This document shows positions 22,875 to 33,890 of a DNA stretch of 64,000 nt, piece by piece. Location of the stretch: assembly GCF_003576645.1 (NCBI RefSeq), contig NC_044925.1, positions 10,517,776 through 10,581,775 of the forward strand, written 5' to 3'. Within the stretch, counting starts at the first letter, position 1; each line of letters opens with the position of its first letter. Below the pieces are notes generated by a model. That model saw only the letters and a program-made list of their open reading frames with translations. It was not told the origin of the DNA and made no database searches. The position numbers were made by a program, and so were the translations under genes. This DNA is from Ipomoea triloba (Eukaryota; Streptophyta; Magnoliopsida; Solanales; Convolvulaceae).

Positions 22875-23096
22875 NTATGTAGAAGTGTTCTAAGATGGGT
22901 TTCTGGAGAGAAATCTATAGGGAGAATTCATAAAATCAAAAAGTAATTAAAAAAATAACCACCAATAGGTATTTATAGTTGGTAATTCGCGCCACTTTGA
23001 AGGGTTTTAGGACAAGGAGTCACGGTGGGACTCACGGTGTGAGTCCCACCGTGAGTTCAATCATCAGTTTCTGGTCAACATACTCACGCTGAGACT

Positions 23097-23765
23097 TGTT
23101 GGTCCCAAGGGGATGGGGTACAAGTCTAGAGGGAGGGGGGTGAATAGACTTGTATAAGATTTTGCAAATCTTTTCAACCTCTCGTGTGTATTGAACTTAG
23201 GATGTTTAGGTTCGATACCTCACGAGGAGAAGACAAAGTTTTATGCGCAGCGGAAATGTTATCCCCTTTTAGTTAGCACGAGTTTNNNNNNNNNNNNNNN
23301 NNNNNNNNNNNNNNNNNNNNNNNNNNNNNNNNNNNNNNNNNNNNNNNNNNNNNNNNNNNNNNNNNNNNNNNNNNNNNNNNNNNNNNNNNNNNNNNNNNNN
23401 NNNNNNNNNNNNNNNNNNNNNNNNNNNNNNNNNNNNNNNNNNNNNNNNNNNNNNNNNNNNNNNNNNNNNNNNNNNNNNNNNNNNNNNNNNNNNNNNNNNN
23501 NNNNNNNNNNNNNNNNNNNNNNNNNNNNNNNNNNNNNNNNNNNNNNNNNNNNNNNNNNNNNNNNNNNNNNNNNNNNNNNNNNNNNNNNNNNNNNNNNNNN
23601 NNNNNNNNNNNNNNNNNNNNNNNNNNNNNNNNNNNNNNNNNNNNNNNNNNNNNNNNNNNNNNNNNNNNNNNNNNNNNNNNNNNNNGTTTTGCCTATGTAT
23701 CGAGACTTGGGGATTTCTACTTAACAGTTGGTATCATCAAAACCTATTACATGATGTTCCTAACA
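23097..23765 (-). repeat. 3' LTR of the Sire element, with assembly gap
   Basis: The known ends match the 5' LTR almost base for base (23097-23285 with about 32143-32329, and 23686-23765 with 33806-33885). The 400 Ns (23286-23685) stand for about 1476 bp in the other LTR. The open frame through the Ns is meaningless. A polypurine tract, AAAAAGGGGGAAAT on the minus strand (about 23765-23778), precedes it. Confidence 0.9.
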
Positions 23766-24056
23766 ATTTCCCCCTTTTTGATGATGCCAACACTTATACT
23801 TACTTTATATGGCTGATTTGATGGAAAGAATTAGCGTATATTTTATTTTCAGCTCATATGGTAAGTTTGACAAATATTCTACTAAAGCATAAAATGAGCA
23901 AACTCACGTAACACCCCCAGCAAAAGATATATATTAAAATTAAGGGAATGTTTACATGATTGAGTTTAGTAGAAAGATTTGAACAAAAACAAATAAGATC
24001 AAGAACAACATAAACAGCAATAGACTGGAATAAGATGGAGTTCGGACCACGAGAGC

Positions 24057-27000
24057 TTACTTCTTGTTGGCTTTCCTCTTCTTGTTGATGGCTTCTCGTG
24101 TCTTGATGGGGTCTTTCGGATTTACTAGGCTTATGTATTCATCCGTAACATCTAGATGCCTGTAGTTCCTGTAAGCTTCCCCCACGAACTCACCATCAAT
24201 TACTCCATCTTTCCACCAAGCAATGCATTCTTCTGGAGACATATTGCTGTGAGTAGATATCCCAGTGATTTTCAGAAGCTTGAATATCTCCAGAGTCAGA
24301 ATTTGTTCAGTATCTTCCCTGTTTCCAAACTTAAAGTTTGTCATGAGAAAATCGATCTTCCTTTCTTCTTCTGACTGTTGTTCTTGTCTTTTTCTTCTCC
24401 TTTCTCTGTCCTCTTCTCTCCTTTTCTCCATTTCCAGTGTACGTTGGACCCTTAGATTTTCTGCTCGTTTAGCATACTCCACTGCTTTGCTCATAATTCT
24501 TGGTATTTTCGGAGGAGGTCCAGCTGGTTCACTTGCTGCCCTTTTCTTGCCTGTTGTATTTTCCCCCTTCTTTTTCCCTTTATTTTCCCCCTTGGTGGCA
24601 TCATCAGCACGGGAAAGGAGGATGGACATACCTTCGAAGATTGCTTGAAGTTGGGCAGGCACTTGGTTCGACAGGTCATCGAGTATGGCCTTCATCACAT
24701 CCTGTCGAAGTTCACTGGAATGTTGGAAGGCTCGAAGCTCTGCTCGCATCTCGGCTAATTCAGCCCTCGCACTTGCAGCCTCTGCTCGAGCTACAGCAGC
24801 TTCATCAGTGGCTTTCCGTGCTGCATCCTCAGCCCATACTGCCTGTTCGAGAAGTTCGGCATGACGGCCTTGGGATTCACTTGTGCCAGCAGCAGGCATT
24901 GCAGCATTGCGGACAGCAACGAGTATTCTTTCGAGCTGAGCCATCTTCTGAGATTGATCAGCCATGAATTTACGCACTTCGCCAATGAAGACTTCTTCGG
25001 CCTGTTGATCATAGTCAGAAGTAGGAGAAGGGAAGTGAGAAGTACCTTTTGTCGGAGGGGACTTGGGTGCTTCCATATTTCCACCCACAACTTGCAGTTG
25101 TGAGTCCACCTCTCGATTAAGTGTCTGAGGAGCCACAGGGACACCGGGTTCAGAGCTCGAAGGTAGCTCCATGTCAGGCGCTTCCCGGTTTCCACCTGAG
25201 GGATGGATCACTTCTTGCTCTTCACCTCTCGAACCTGGAGCCTCAGCTTCAGCAACTGTGGAGATTGGATCAGCCGGGGAGGGTTCTTCGGTATTGGACG
25301 CTTCCCGGTTTCCATCCAATAGAAGTTCCCCCTCAGCGTCACTTCTTGAACCAGTGCTGGGAACTTGGTCATCTGCTGGTGAGGTTGGAGACGAAGTGTC
25401 GACAGGTGCTTCCCGGTTTCCACCTTCGATGGTCGCATCGTCTTCCTCAGTACTTCTCGAACCAGCAGGACTTGGGACAATCTGCTCTAAGTGCTCATTG
25501 GACTGCATTTCGGTCTGCTCCGATGAGTCTGGAATGATAATTATTTCGGGAGCAGTAGGAAAGCCCGGCAGTGTGAGCAACGGAACTACACCCTCTCGAA
25601 CTATCTGAGCTTCATCGTTGTCAATCGAGGGTGTGGACGTAGGTGGTGGCAAAAGAAGAACAGTGTTGGGAGCCACCTCAAGTGCTTCAGAGGTCTCGGA
25701 GTCACCTCTCGAAGCTGCTACCTGTTCGTCCAGAGCAGAGTTACTGACTTGGGACAGTGGGATTGCGGCTGTTGCAATTGAAATTTCAGTATCATCTCGA
25801 GCAACCCCAGAGGTCTCTCCTAGACCTCTCGTATGTTCTACAGTCTGTCCCAAGGACATAGCAGTGGCGAGCCTGATATCTTCTCGAAATTGGGCATCAA
25901 GTTCTGGATCCTCCTCAGGCTCAACCTCGGTTTCTTCAGCTATGCCTTTACCCTTATCAGTTCTTCCACTGTTCAGCTTCATTACTCGTGTTTCGTGGGC
26001 AAGATCCATCAGTTGTTGAGCTGGGATCTCGGAGATATCCAACCACTGGAGTGCAAACTGCTCTTCTGCCTCCATTTCAACTGCTTGACTCATTAGTTGA
26101 GTGAAAGAACTGGTTCTCCAATTGATCCACCTGATCACCCTGGAGAAGTCATCAAGAGTGGGTGTTTCCACTGCCAACTGAGTAGAAACTTCTTCATATA
26201 AATCATCCCGCCCATCAGAGATGATTTCAGTGGCAGAGATTGCTTCGTCTATCTGTGCTGTGATCTCTCGACTATGCTCCAAGAGATCATCTCCCACTCT
26301 GACTGTGCAGTCTATCTCTCGAACCATCTCTCATGGTTCTTCTGCACCCCCTTGTACTGGATCACTGATCCCAGTACCTTCAACTTCTCGAGTCTCCTCT
26401 CGAGGTTCAAACATAGATTGACCAGTACCCTCAGCATCATTATCAACATGAAGATCATCACAGAAATCTCTTGACAGGGACCTGGTAGGGGGCACTCTCT
26501 CAACCTCAGTGGCCAGTGTAGCCTGAGGTTTCCCCTGGGCTTGTGCCCTGTCCTCGAAGGGTACTTGTATAACTAACGGTGCCACTTCTCGAATCTGGGT
26601 GACAGCAGCAATTTTGGCCCTCTTGGCCCACAACGCAACTCTCTTGACCAGAATGTCCAAAGGCTCATCATCAGAGTCCTTTTCCTTGGCTGGGGCTTTC
26701 CTTTTGCCCCTTCCTTTTGGCTGTGAGGGAGACGGTGCAGCCTTAACACCTTTAGCCTTGGGGACTTGAGATTTCGTCCTACCCATATAGGTATTCCGAT
26801 GAATCTCTCGCCCTTCCCTCAGTTCAAAGCCCTTCAGGCTTAAGAGAAATTGAACAACAAAGCCGAAACCAACCTTTTTACTGATCGACAGGTTGGTGTT
26901 GGAGACTGAGCTCATCACTTGCTGTTGGAGGAAGTTGAAGATAATGTGTGCCCAGTCCAGTTTGTTGTCATTCCAAATGGCATGGAGGATTTTGAGGAGG

Positions 27001-27551
27001 TCCAGATTAACCTCGTCGGTTCCAGACACTTTGCCAAGCACGAACTTCATGATTAGGTCGGCAGCGAGAGCAAACCTCTTCTTTAGGTGGAACTTGCGGA
27101 GGGCAGAGGATGCTCTGGGTGGTGCAGTCGCTAGTCGGATTTTCTCCCAGAAGGCTTGCTTGTCCAAGTCGTAATCCGATAGGTGCTTGACTGCTTCCTC
27201 CGATGACGCGAAATCAAATGCCGCTCTGAGGTCACCTACACAGGTTGTGATGGGAAAATCATTAAAGCGGCTTTCGATTTTACCCTTCGTGACCTTGGCA
27301 TTTGCGAACCATTCTGTGAAGTCGAGGGCGTGAATGGTCCGGTAGTCGTGCGTCATGTATTTCATCAGTCCTGCTTTCTCAAACTTCTTCAGGACTTTTT
27401 CCGCCATTTTTGGATTAGAGGAGTTGGTGATGAAGCCGTTTCTATCAAGGATACTCCCTGCTTTGACTTGTTTGATCTGAGAGCGAATGTGTAGCAACTC
27501 CCTCTGATATGCGTCGGAAGATGAGGTTGATGTGGAGGATTCGGACGCCAT
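24057..27551 (-). pseudogene. Sirevirus env-like extra protein, one stop codon
   Basis: A single frame of about 1,164 codons from the ATG at 27551 is interrupted only by a TGA at 26331-26333. The first 406 codons form a folded-looking domain with FANAKVTKGKIESRFNDFPI, RFALAADLIMKFVLGKV and LDWAHIIFNFLQQQV, then a basic linker (PKGRGKRKAPAKEK). This resembles the domain found in extra frames of Sire-type and other plant elements. The second part (756 codons) is acidic, with four spaced copies of a GNREAP-like motif and an Ala/Glu-rich predicted coiled coil (AARKATDEAAVARAEAASAR). It ends in a charged Lys/Arg-rich segment. The role of this protein is unknown; env-like is a historical label. No clear signal peptide or membrane anchor is visible. 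Confidence 0.75.
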
Positions 27552-28542
27552 TGTTGACAGGTTTGATTTTTTGGAGGGAATGTGTACAGCGTTTAGGATT
27601 TGGGGATTTTGGGTAAACGGTTTTAGCTTGAATCCGGGTAAAGAAGAAGGATTTGGCTTTTATATCATGTGGATTCGGGTTGGATACATGGGTAGGGTTG
27701 AGAGCTTGACCCGATAACGGATCCTGGTTAATTCAAAAGAATTTAAAGGTCAGACATACCCTTTATAACGATTATGTATGTAAGATATGGTAAGGGTATT
27801 TTGGTAAAGTATAATGCGGTTTTTGGATAGTGGGATATAAAGAGATGATATTTATATAGGCATGTTCCCACTTATCAAGATAATGCCTTTAAGAGCGGAA
27901 AAACCGTCAATAACCGAAGACCACGTGGCTAACATTAATGCCCAACATTAACCATTCCACATATATCCGTTGAGCTCATCGGGTTCACCTCTCGAAGGTA
28001 AACTCTCGACTTTGCTAGTTTAAGGATCTTCCCTTTGAGTGATTGATCCTTAAACCTCCTTATTCCTCCATCTAAGCACTCCTGTGGTTAAGGATCTTCC
28101 CCCTGAGTGATTGATCCCTAACCCTCCTTATTCCTTCATCTGAGTATTTCTGTGATTAAGGATCTTCCCCTTGAGTTATCGATCCCTAACCCTCCTTATT
28201 CCTCAATTTAGAGATACGTGGATATTCAGTTTGATATCTTTTGAAGTGATCTCTCGAACTACCCTTTTTCGAGTCATTTAGCAGACAGGCAAACTGAACA
28301 TGTACCTCTCGAACTACCTTTCGAACACAGATTGCGATATGGAGACAAGACTGATTCATCAAAAGAAGATATCACTTGGAACATTTCCTTAAGTTCATTT
28401 AGTGATTATCGAAAACATTACAGATGAATCAATATCCTAATAGATTCCATAGAAACTTTTGTTTGGCCTTGGTCAGCCTAATAGGAATCTATCGTTAAAG
28501 TAGGAACTAGCCATCTAAAGTCCTATTTCTCTAATAACAGAA
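27552..28542. other. Non-coding spacer of the Sire element
   Basis: No gene is seen. Three tandem-like copies of AAGGATCTTCCC followed by TGAGTGATTGATCC lie at 28020-28190, each with ACCCTCCTTATTCC. Several CTCTCGAAC words occur at 27985-28325. Confidence 0.6.
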
Positions 28543-28914
28543 CTAGGGGTGGCTACTCCCTTTCTTGTTCTTCTCTCCGCTGCTGCCTTCCTCACAGGCT
28601 TCATCTCCCTTTCCTTTGGTTCTCCATTTGGTTGAGGGAGGTCCTTTTCCAGAATGTGCAGCGGTAGGAGTTCCACTTATACGGGACTCTTCTCCTGACT
28701 CCAGTATCCCATCGTTGTGGATCTCCTCGTATTTGGGGATCCATTCACCTTGGATGGGAATAGGATGCTGGCTTGGATTATCAGGAAGCTCCGCAATCTG
28801 TTCACCCTTCGTTGATTCTGGATAGTTCTCTCCTTGAAAGTCTTTGGACTTCGTTGCTGATTTTCTCCCTCTATACCAGAATGGTACATCGTCTTTTCCT
28901 TTCTTCTTCTCCAT
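28543..28914 (-). CDS. Short charged protein frame in the Sire element, function unknown
   Basis: A 123-codon frame runs from an ATG at 28914. The product is hydrophilic, rich in Lys, Glu, Gly, Ser and Pro, with no membrane segment or domain that I recognise. It starts MEKKKGKDDVPFWYRGRKS and ends with two GKG/GEKNKKG-type stretches. It lies between the RNase H end (29115) and the env-like frame (27551) on the same strand. It may be a further accessory frame of the element, or a chance open frame. Confidence 0.35.
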   Translation of the reverse strand: MEKKKGKDDVPFWYRGRKSATKSKDFQGENYPESTKGEQIAELPDNPSQHPIPIQGEWIPKYEEIHNDGILESGEESRISGTPTAAHSGKGPPSTKWRTKGKGDEACEEGSSGEKNKKGSSHP

Positions 28915-29114
28915 GAAGAAGTCGATGACATAAACTGATGAGAAAACCCTTCTATTTATAGTCCAAAAAGGTTACCATTGTTGAGTCACGGGATGCAATA
29001 TGAATGACCATTCAATGCTTGTGTAACTCCAAAGCTGCCATAAAGTTGATGAAACTGCTCCTCTCATGCGAAACAGTTCATGGCACTAAATACAAGAAGA
29101 TAAGATTTGACCAT

Positions 29115-30071
29115 TCATCCCAATTCTATCATTCCCAATTCTAACCTTAGTTGAGAAAATCTATTTTCACACAATGCTTTTGTGAAAATATCTGCTAGTT
29201 GCTCCTCCGTTGCAACGTATTCCAAAGTTATGTCCTTTTTCTCAACATGGTCTCGGATGAAGTGATACTTGATATCAATGTGTTTTGTTCTTGAATGTAA
29301 CACTGGATTCTAAGTGATAGCTATGGCACTTGTGTTGTCACACAAGATCTTAACCTCTTTACATTCAACACCATAATCCAGTAGTTGTTGCTTCATCCAT
29401 AAAACCTGAGCACAGCAACTTCCAGCTGCTACATATTCTGCCTCAGCGGTGCTTGTAGCTATCGAATGCTGTTTCTTGCTAAACCATGAGACAAGTCTTC
29501 CACCTAGAAACTGACATGTCCCTGATGTGCTCTTTCGATCTATTTTACAACCGGCAAAGTCCGCATCTGAATAACCCATAAGTTCGAAAGATCCACCTCT
29601 CGAATACCAAAGTCCAACACTTTGCGTACCTTTGAGATATCTAAGGATCTTTTTAGATGCATTTAAGTGACTTTCCTTAGGACTTGCCTGAAACCTAGCA
29701 CATACACCTACTGCAAAGGATATATCTGGTCTACTGGCAGTTAAATAAAGAAGAGATCCGATGATACCTCGATATGTAGTTTGATCGACCTCTCGACCTT
29801 CACTGTCGACATCGATACGTAGAGAGATTCCCATGGGTACTTTGACTGAGGATTTCCCTTCTATATTGTATTTTCTAAGCAGATCCTTGGTGTATTTCTC
29901 CTGATTGATGAAGATACCTTCCTTAAGCTGTCTCACTTGTAATCCAAGGAAGTAGTTTAGTTCTCCCATCATGCTCATCTCGAACTTCCCTTTCATCAAC
30001 CTGGAGAACTTCTCGCACAAGTCTGGATTGGTGCTTCCAAAAATGATATCGTCCACATAGATTTGCACCAG
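29115..30071 (-). pseudogene. Copia (Sire) reverse transcriptase C-terminal part and RNase H
   Basis: The frame begins at the N (30072) with the catalytic motif QIYVDDIIFG intact. It continues through NYFLGLQVRQLKEGIFINQ, SLLYLTASRPDISFAV and KILRYLKGT to the RNase H domain (YSDADFAGCKIDRKSTSG, STAEAEYVAAGSCCAQ, CDNTSAIAI). A TAG at 29310-29312 interrupts it where relatives have SKNPVLHSRTKHI. The same frame then continues to 29115 (EYVATEEQLADIFTKAL). RT fingers, integrase and protease are missing at the N join. The product would copy element RNA into DNA; this copy cannot. Confidence 0.88.
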
Positions 30072-30074
30072 NAA

Positions 30075-32029
30075 TCCTCACTGGATGGATAAAATCTGCC
30101 TTTCTTCATCCGTGAGTTCCTAAATATGTGGATCTCAGACCTTCCATATTTGCCTTGAGGCGCATTATATGGAATGTAGCTTCTTTTGTACTTGGAATGG
30201 CCTTGCGAGAGATAGCTGGGTGATCTCTCGATATTGTTTACCCGGCCATTCTTCGTAGCTTTCCTATACCTTCCATTGCTGGTGTACAGGGACGGTTTAT
30301 GAATAGCTATTCTGGTTTTTTCTATTGGTCCTTTATGACCTTTATTTGGTTTGGGTTGAGATCCTCCATTTCTTGAAGTTCCCGAACCATTGGTCTGCTT
30401 ATCTCTCGAGAGACTGTTCCGACGAAACCCGAGACCAGTTCTGTCATTTGCTGGTCTGTAATCATCCACCATTTTCTCCATAGCTTTGGAGGAATTAGTG
30501 TATGATGCTATGACCTTTCTAAGATTAAGCTCTCTGGTCTCTCGAGCTTTGCACTCTTCAGTCAGTAGGATTACTTTAGCTTCTAACTCACTTACTTTGA
30601 GAGTTAGCTCTGAATTCTCTTTCGAGACGTTCTTAAGCATATCTCTTTCAGCGGTTAGCTTGCTGTTTTCTTCCCTAATTTTGGCATGAGTGCTGTTAGC
30701 GATTTTGAGGTTCCTTCTGATCAATTCCATAGTCTCGAAGGGGTCCTCATCGCTTCTAAACGAAGAACATTGAGAAGTAGAAATAGAGCAGCGAGATGTG
30801 GAAGGGGAGGTTACCTCATTATTGATAGCCATCAAGCATTGATCCTCCTCTTCTGTAGTGTATAAGCAGATGAGCCCCCTCTCATCCTCTGAGCTGCTGC
30901 TGCTATCACTAGAGCTCGATGTCTCGGACTCCTCGATTGTCTTCTCGAGTTCCTCAGCAACAAGCGCCTTCCTGCGCAGGTATGTCTTTGTTTCTCCCTT
31001 GAGGCTACCTTTGGCTGGCCTCTCTCTGGATTCCTCTTTTCTTCTGGAATCCTTGCCTTCCTGACCTTGATGCTTGCTTACTGGTGGGTAAGGGCATTCA
31101 GCCTTGAAGTGCCCTGGCCTCCTGCAGTTGTAGCATAGACCTTGATCTTCTTCCTCCATTCTTCTGGATGTGTATCTCTCATTTTTCCTTCTTGAGGAGG
31201 AAGGTGAACTTGTATTGCTTTCCGGTGTCTTCTTCATGAGCTTCCTGAATTTTCTCATGAAGAAAGCAAACTGTTCGTCAGATAAAAAATCAGTGGGATT
31301 AGGATCTGACCTTGAGGAGGTGGTTGGTTGGTCCGCAACCAGTGCCACATTCCGTCTGTCCACCACGTCCTCATCTCTCGGAAACATCTCAAATTCGAAG
31401 GCTTTGAGATCTCTGAACAGTTGGTCGGTTGTGGTGTTCTTCAAATCCCTGTGATCACGCATTGTGATCACCTTCATTTCCCACTCCTTGGTAAGGCCTC
31501 GTAAGACCTTCAGGTTTAGCTCCTTTTGTGGAATCTCCTTCTCGAGATCACTGATCTCTATTGATAGCTTCATGAAACGAGATTCCATGCTGTCGATGCT
31601 TTCCCCTGGCTTCATCTTGAAGTCCTCGAACTTCTTCATGGCCACGGTGAGCTTGTTCTCCTTTTCCTGTTCGTCACCTTCACCAATTAACATCAAAGTA
31701 TCCCATACCTCTTTCGCCGTTTTGCACTTTCTTACTTTTGGGAAGATGGTTTCGTCTATAGCTCTGAAGAGAATATCCTTGGCAATGTTGTCCAGGTTGT
31801 TTCTCTTCCTATCATCACTTGTCCATTCTTCCCTAGGTTTGGGGACATACTTTGGTGTATCCCTGGTTTGCTCAGCAGCCGTGTTTACCATCATGATCTT
31901 GACTGGTCCAGATGTTATAACTTCGGCCATCTCATCATGGAGGGCTGATAGATACGCAAGCATGCGTGTTTTCCAGTCATCGAACCTGCTAAGATCAAAG
32001 AGAAGATGTCTCGACAACATGCTATCCAT
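30075..32029 (-). pseudogene. Copia (Sire) gag with CCHC zinc knuckle, cut at an assembly join
   Basis: The open frame reaches back into the LTR (32221). The natural start is the ATG at 32027-32029, about 110 bp after the primer site, giving MDSMLSRHLLFDLSRFDDWK. The gag core has KTAKEVWDTLMLIGEGDEQE, KKFEDFKMKPGESIDSMESR and LKVLRGLTKEWEMK. It is followed by the zinc knuckle CYNCRRPGHFKAEC, a Ser/Glu-rich linker, and a coiled-coil stretch (AKIREENSKLTAERDML). At N 30072 the frame is joined to RT sequence and loses protease and integrase. About 650 codons of gag remain open. Gag would form the virus-like particle. Confidence 0.88.
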
Positions 32030-32129
32030 ATTAGAAAAATTATCTCGTGCTTTGAAAACTTTTAAAAGATTTTTCAAAGAAGGATCTCTAGGCAATATAA
32101 ACAAAGGTTTATATCGATCAGAGAACTTG

Positions 32130-32141
32130 CTCTGATACCAA
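32130..32141 (-). other. Primer binding site (initiator-Met tRNA)
   Basis: TGGTATCAGAGC on the minus strand is the standard copia primer site. It is two bases from the LTR end (32143). Confidence 0.9.
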
Positions 32142-32142
32142 T

Positions 32143-33885
32143 TGTTGGTCCCAAGGGGATGGGGTACAAGTCGAGGGGGGGGGGTGAATAGACTTGTATA
32201 AGATTTTGCAAATCTTTTCAACCTCTCGTGTGTATTGAACTTAGGATGTTTAGGTTCGATACCTCACGAGGAGAAGACAAAGTTTTATGCGCAGCGGAAA
32301 TGTTATCCCCTTTTAGTTAGCACGAGTTTGAGTTAGTTCGAGAGGTGTGTTTATGTGCAGTGCAATCGAGAGGTTAGCGAGAGATAAATACAGAAAGTAA
32401 ATGCGAGAGAGATTTTTAAGTGGTTCGGCCAACCCGCCTACGTCCACTCTTCTTCCAGAAACTCCCTGGAAGGATTGCACTAAAACTTCCCTTTTTAGTA
32501 CAATATCGAGCGCTTGAGCTTTGATCACGAAGCCCGCCTCAAGCCTCAGGTTTTTCGCCCCGCTTCTTGTTACTCCACCTATCGAGCACTTGAGCTTTGA
32601 TCACCAAGCCCGCCTCAAGCCTCAGGATCTTCACAAGACAGCTCCCAGGTTACTCCGCCTCTCCAAGGTTTTTCTCCCCGCTTCCAGTTACTCCACCTCT
32701 CGAGCACTTGAGCTTTGATCACCAAGCCCGCCTCAAGCCTCAGGATCTTCACTAGACAGCTGCCAGGTTACTCCGCCTCTCTTGCTTAATCCAAAGCAAG
32801 GACTTTTGGTTGTCATAGTTGAATGTAACAAGCTCCAATCTGACCACAAGCTATCGTTGAATAAACTTTGATGTAGAGCAGCTTCGGTCACCTTCTAGAT
32901 GTGTAGCAGTTTAAGCTATGTAACTCTCTCAAACACTAAGATGTGTTTTCTCGCTGTTTTTGAATATCAGGATGATATTCCAAATTTAGCACTTGCACTT
33001 GAACGTTTGAATCAGACACCTCTTTCGAATTTTCCAACTTTGTTTCCCCATTTCTCTTTGTGTCTTTACGTCCTTTTTTTATGAGAGTTGAGGAATAATT
33101 CCGTTGGAGGGAAAATTATTCCGTTTGAAATTTGTCTCCCATGATGTGTACGGGACTTGCATCTTTTCAGCATTCTTCATGGAGTGGTGGTCTTGTAACT
33201 TGAACCTTTTGTTTGATAGTGGATATTCCATAATCCACTTTCTTGAGTCCATGCTCCACTTGCTACTTTTGGTAAAAGTTACTCTTTTTAAATTCCCATT
33301 GATCCTCGTTTTAGGGAATAAGACCGACTTTGGATTGGTGCACCTTTTATCCGTTTGTTATGGAGTTCTGACGTGGCGTCCACTTTTGGCACCTCCTTAA
33401 TATTTTATCTCCATGATATTCTTCTTCTCCAAACTTCATCCATGCTTCCTGACCGTCATTCAGCCTTTTGGAGAAGTGTCAGACTATCGAGACCAAAAGA
33501 TGATGTCTCGTCCCCGTGTATCGAGAGATCTATCTCTCGAACTCTGCTTATGTCTCGAACTGGATTGTTGTATCGAGAGATCCTATCTCTCGAACTCTAC
33601 TTATGTCTCGAGACTTAGTTGATGTCTCGCAGACCCTTATTCCTCCAGTGTTGTCCCGTGCCTTCTTCTGTTCTATCTATGAAATTACAACACGAGACTT
33701 CTAAGATGTTCAAACAAGTTTACTTCAAGCTAAAATATTTTCCGAGTTGAGCTCAAAGTTACCCGGTTGTATTTTCGCTCTTGGTTTACTTGTCGAACTT
33801 ACAACGTTTTGCCTATGTGTCGAGACTTGGGGATTTCTACTTAACAGTTGGTATCATCAAAACCTATTACATGATGTTCCTAACA
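32143..33885 (-). repeat. 5' LTR of the Sire element
   Basis: A complete 1743-bp LTR, TGTTGGTCCC to CCTAACA on the plus strand. It holds three direct copies of a stretch beginning GAGCACTTGAGCTTTGATCA (about 32510-32770) and a cluster of CTCTCGAAC and ATCGAGAGATC words in near-tandem copies (33485-33625). The promoter would lie on the minus strand, but I could not place a TATA box with confidence. Confidence 0.9.
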
Positions 33886-33890
33886 AGACT

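Larger units (their letters stand above)
23097..33885 (-). mobile_element. Sire-lineage Ty1/copia retroelement
   Basis: The element lies between copies of AGACT (23092-23096 and 33886-33890), inside the LTR of the Athila-like element. The uninterrupted site is visible in the other LTR at about 38880. The LTRs begin TGTTGGTCCC and end CCTAACA. The 5' LTR is 32143-33885; the 3' LTR (23097-23765) holds the 400-N gap. In minus-strand order come primer site, gag with a zinc knuckle, a join at N 30072 that skips protease, integrase and the first part of RT, RT end with RNase H, and a long env-like extra frame. This gene order, with a large frame after pol, is typical of Sireviruses. Confidence 0.92.

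Noticed and set aside
23191..23724. A 177-codon plus-strand frame
   Set aside because: Most of it is the N gap inside an LTR.
24156..26474. Several open stretches of 66-155 codons on the plus strand
   Set aside because: They lie antisense to the long env-like frame, have low-complexity translations and no recognisable domain.
31464..32135. A 223-codon plus-strand frame
   Set aside because: It is exactly antisense to the gag core of the Sire element, whose minus-strand translation has clear gag motifs and a zinc knuckle.
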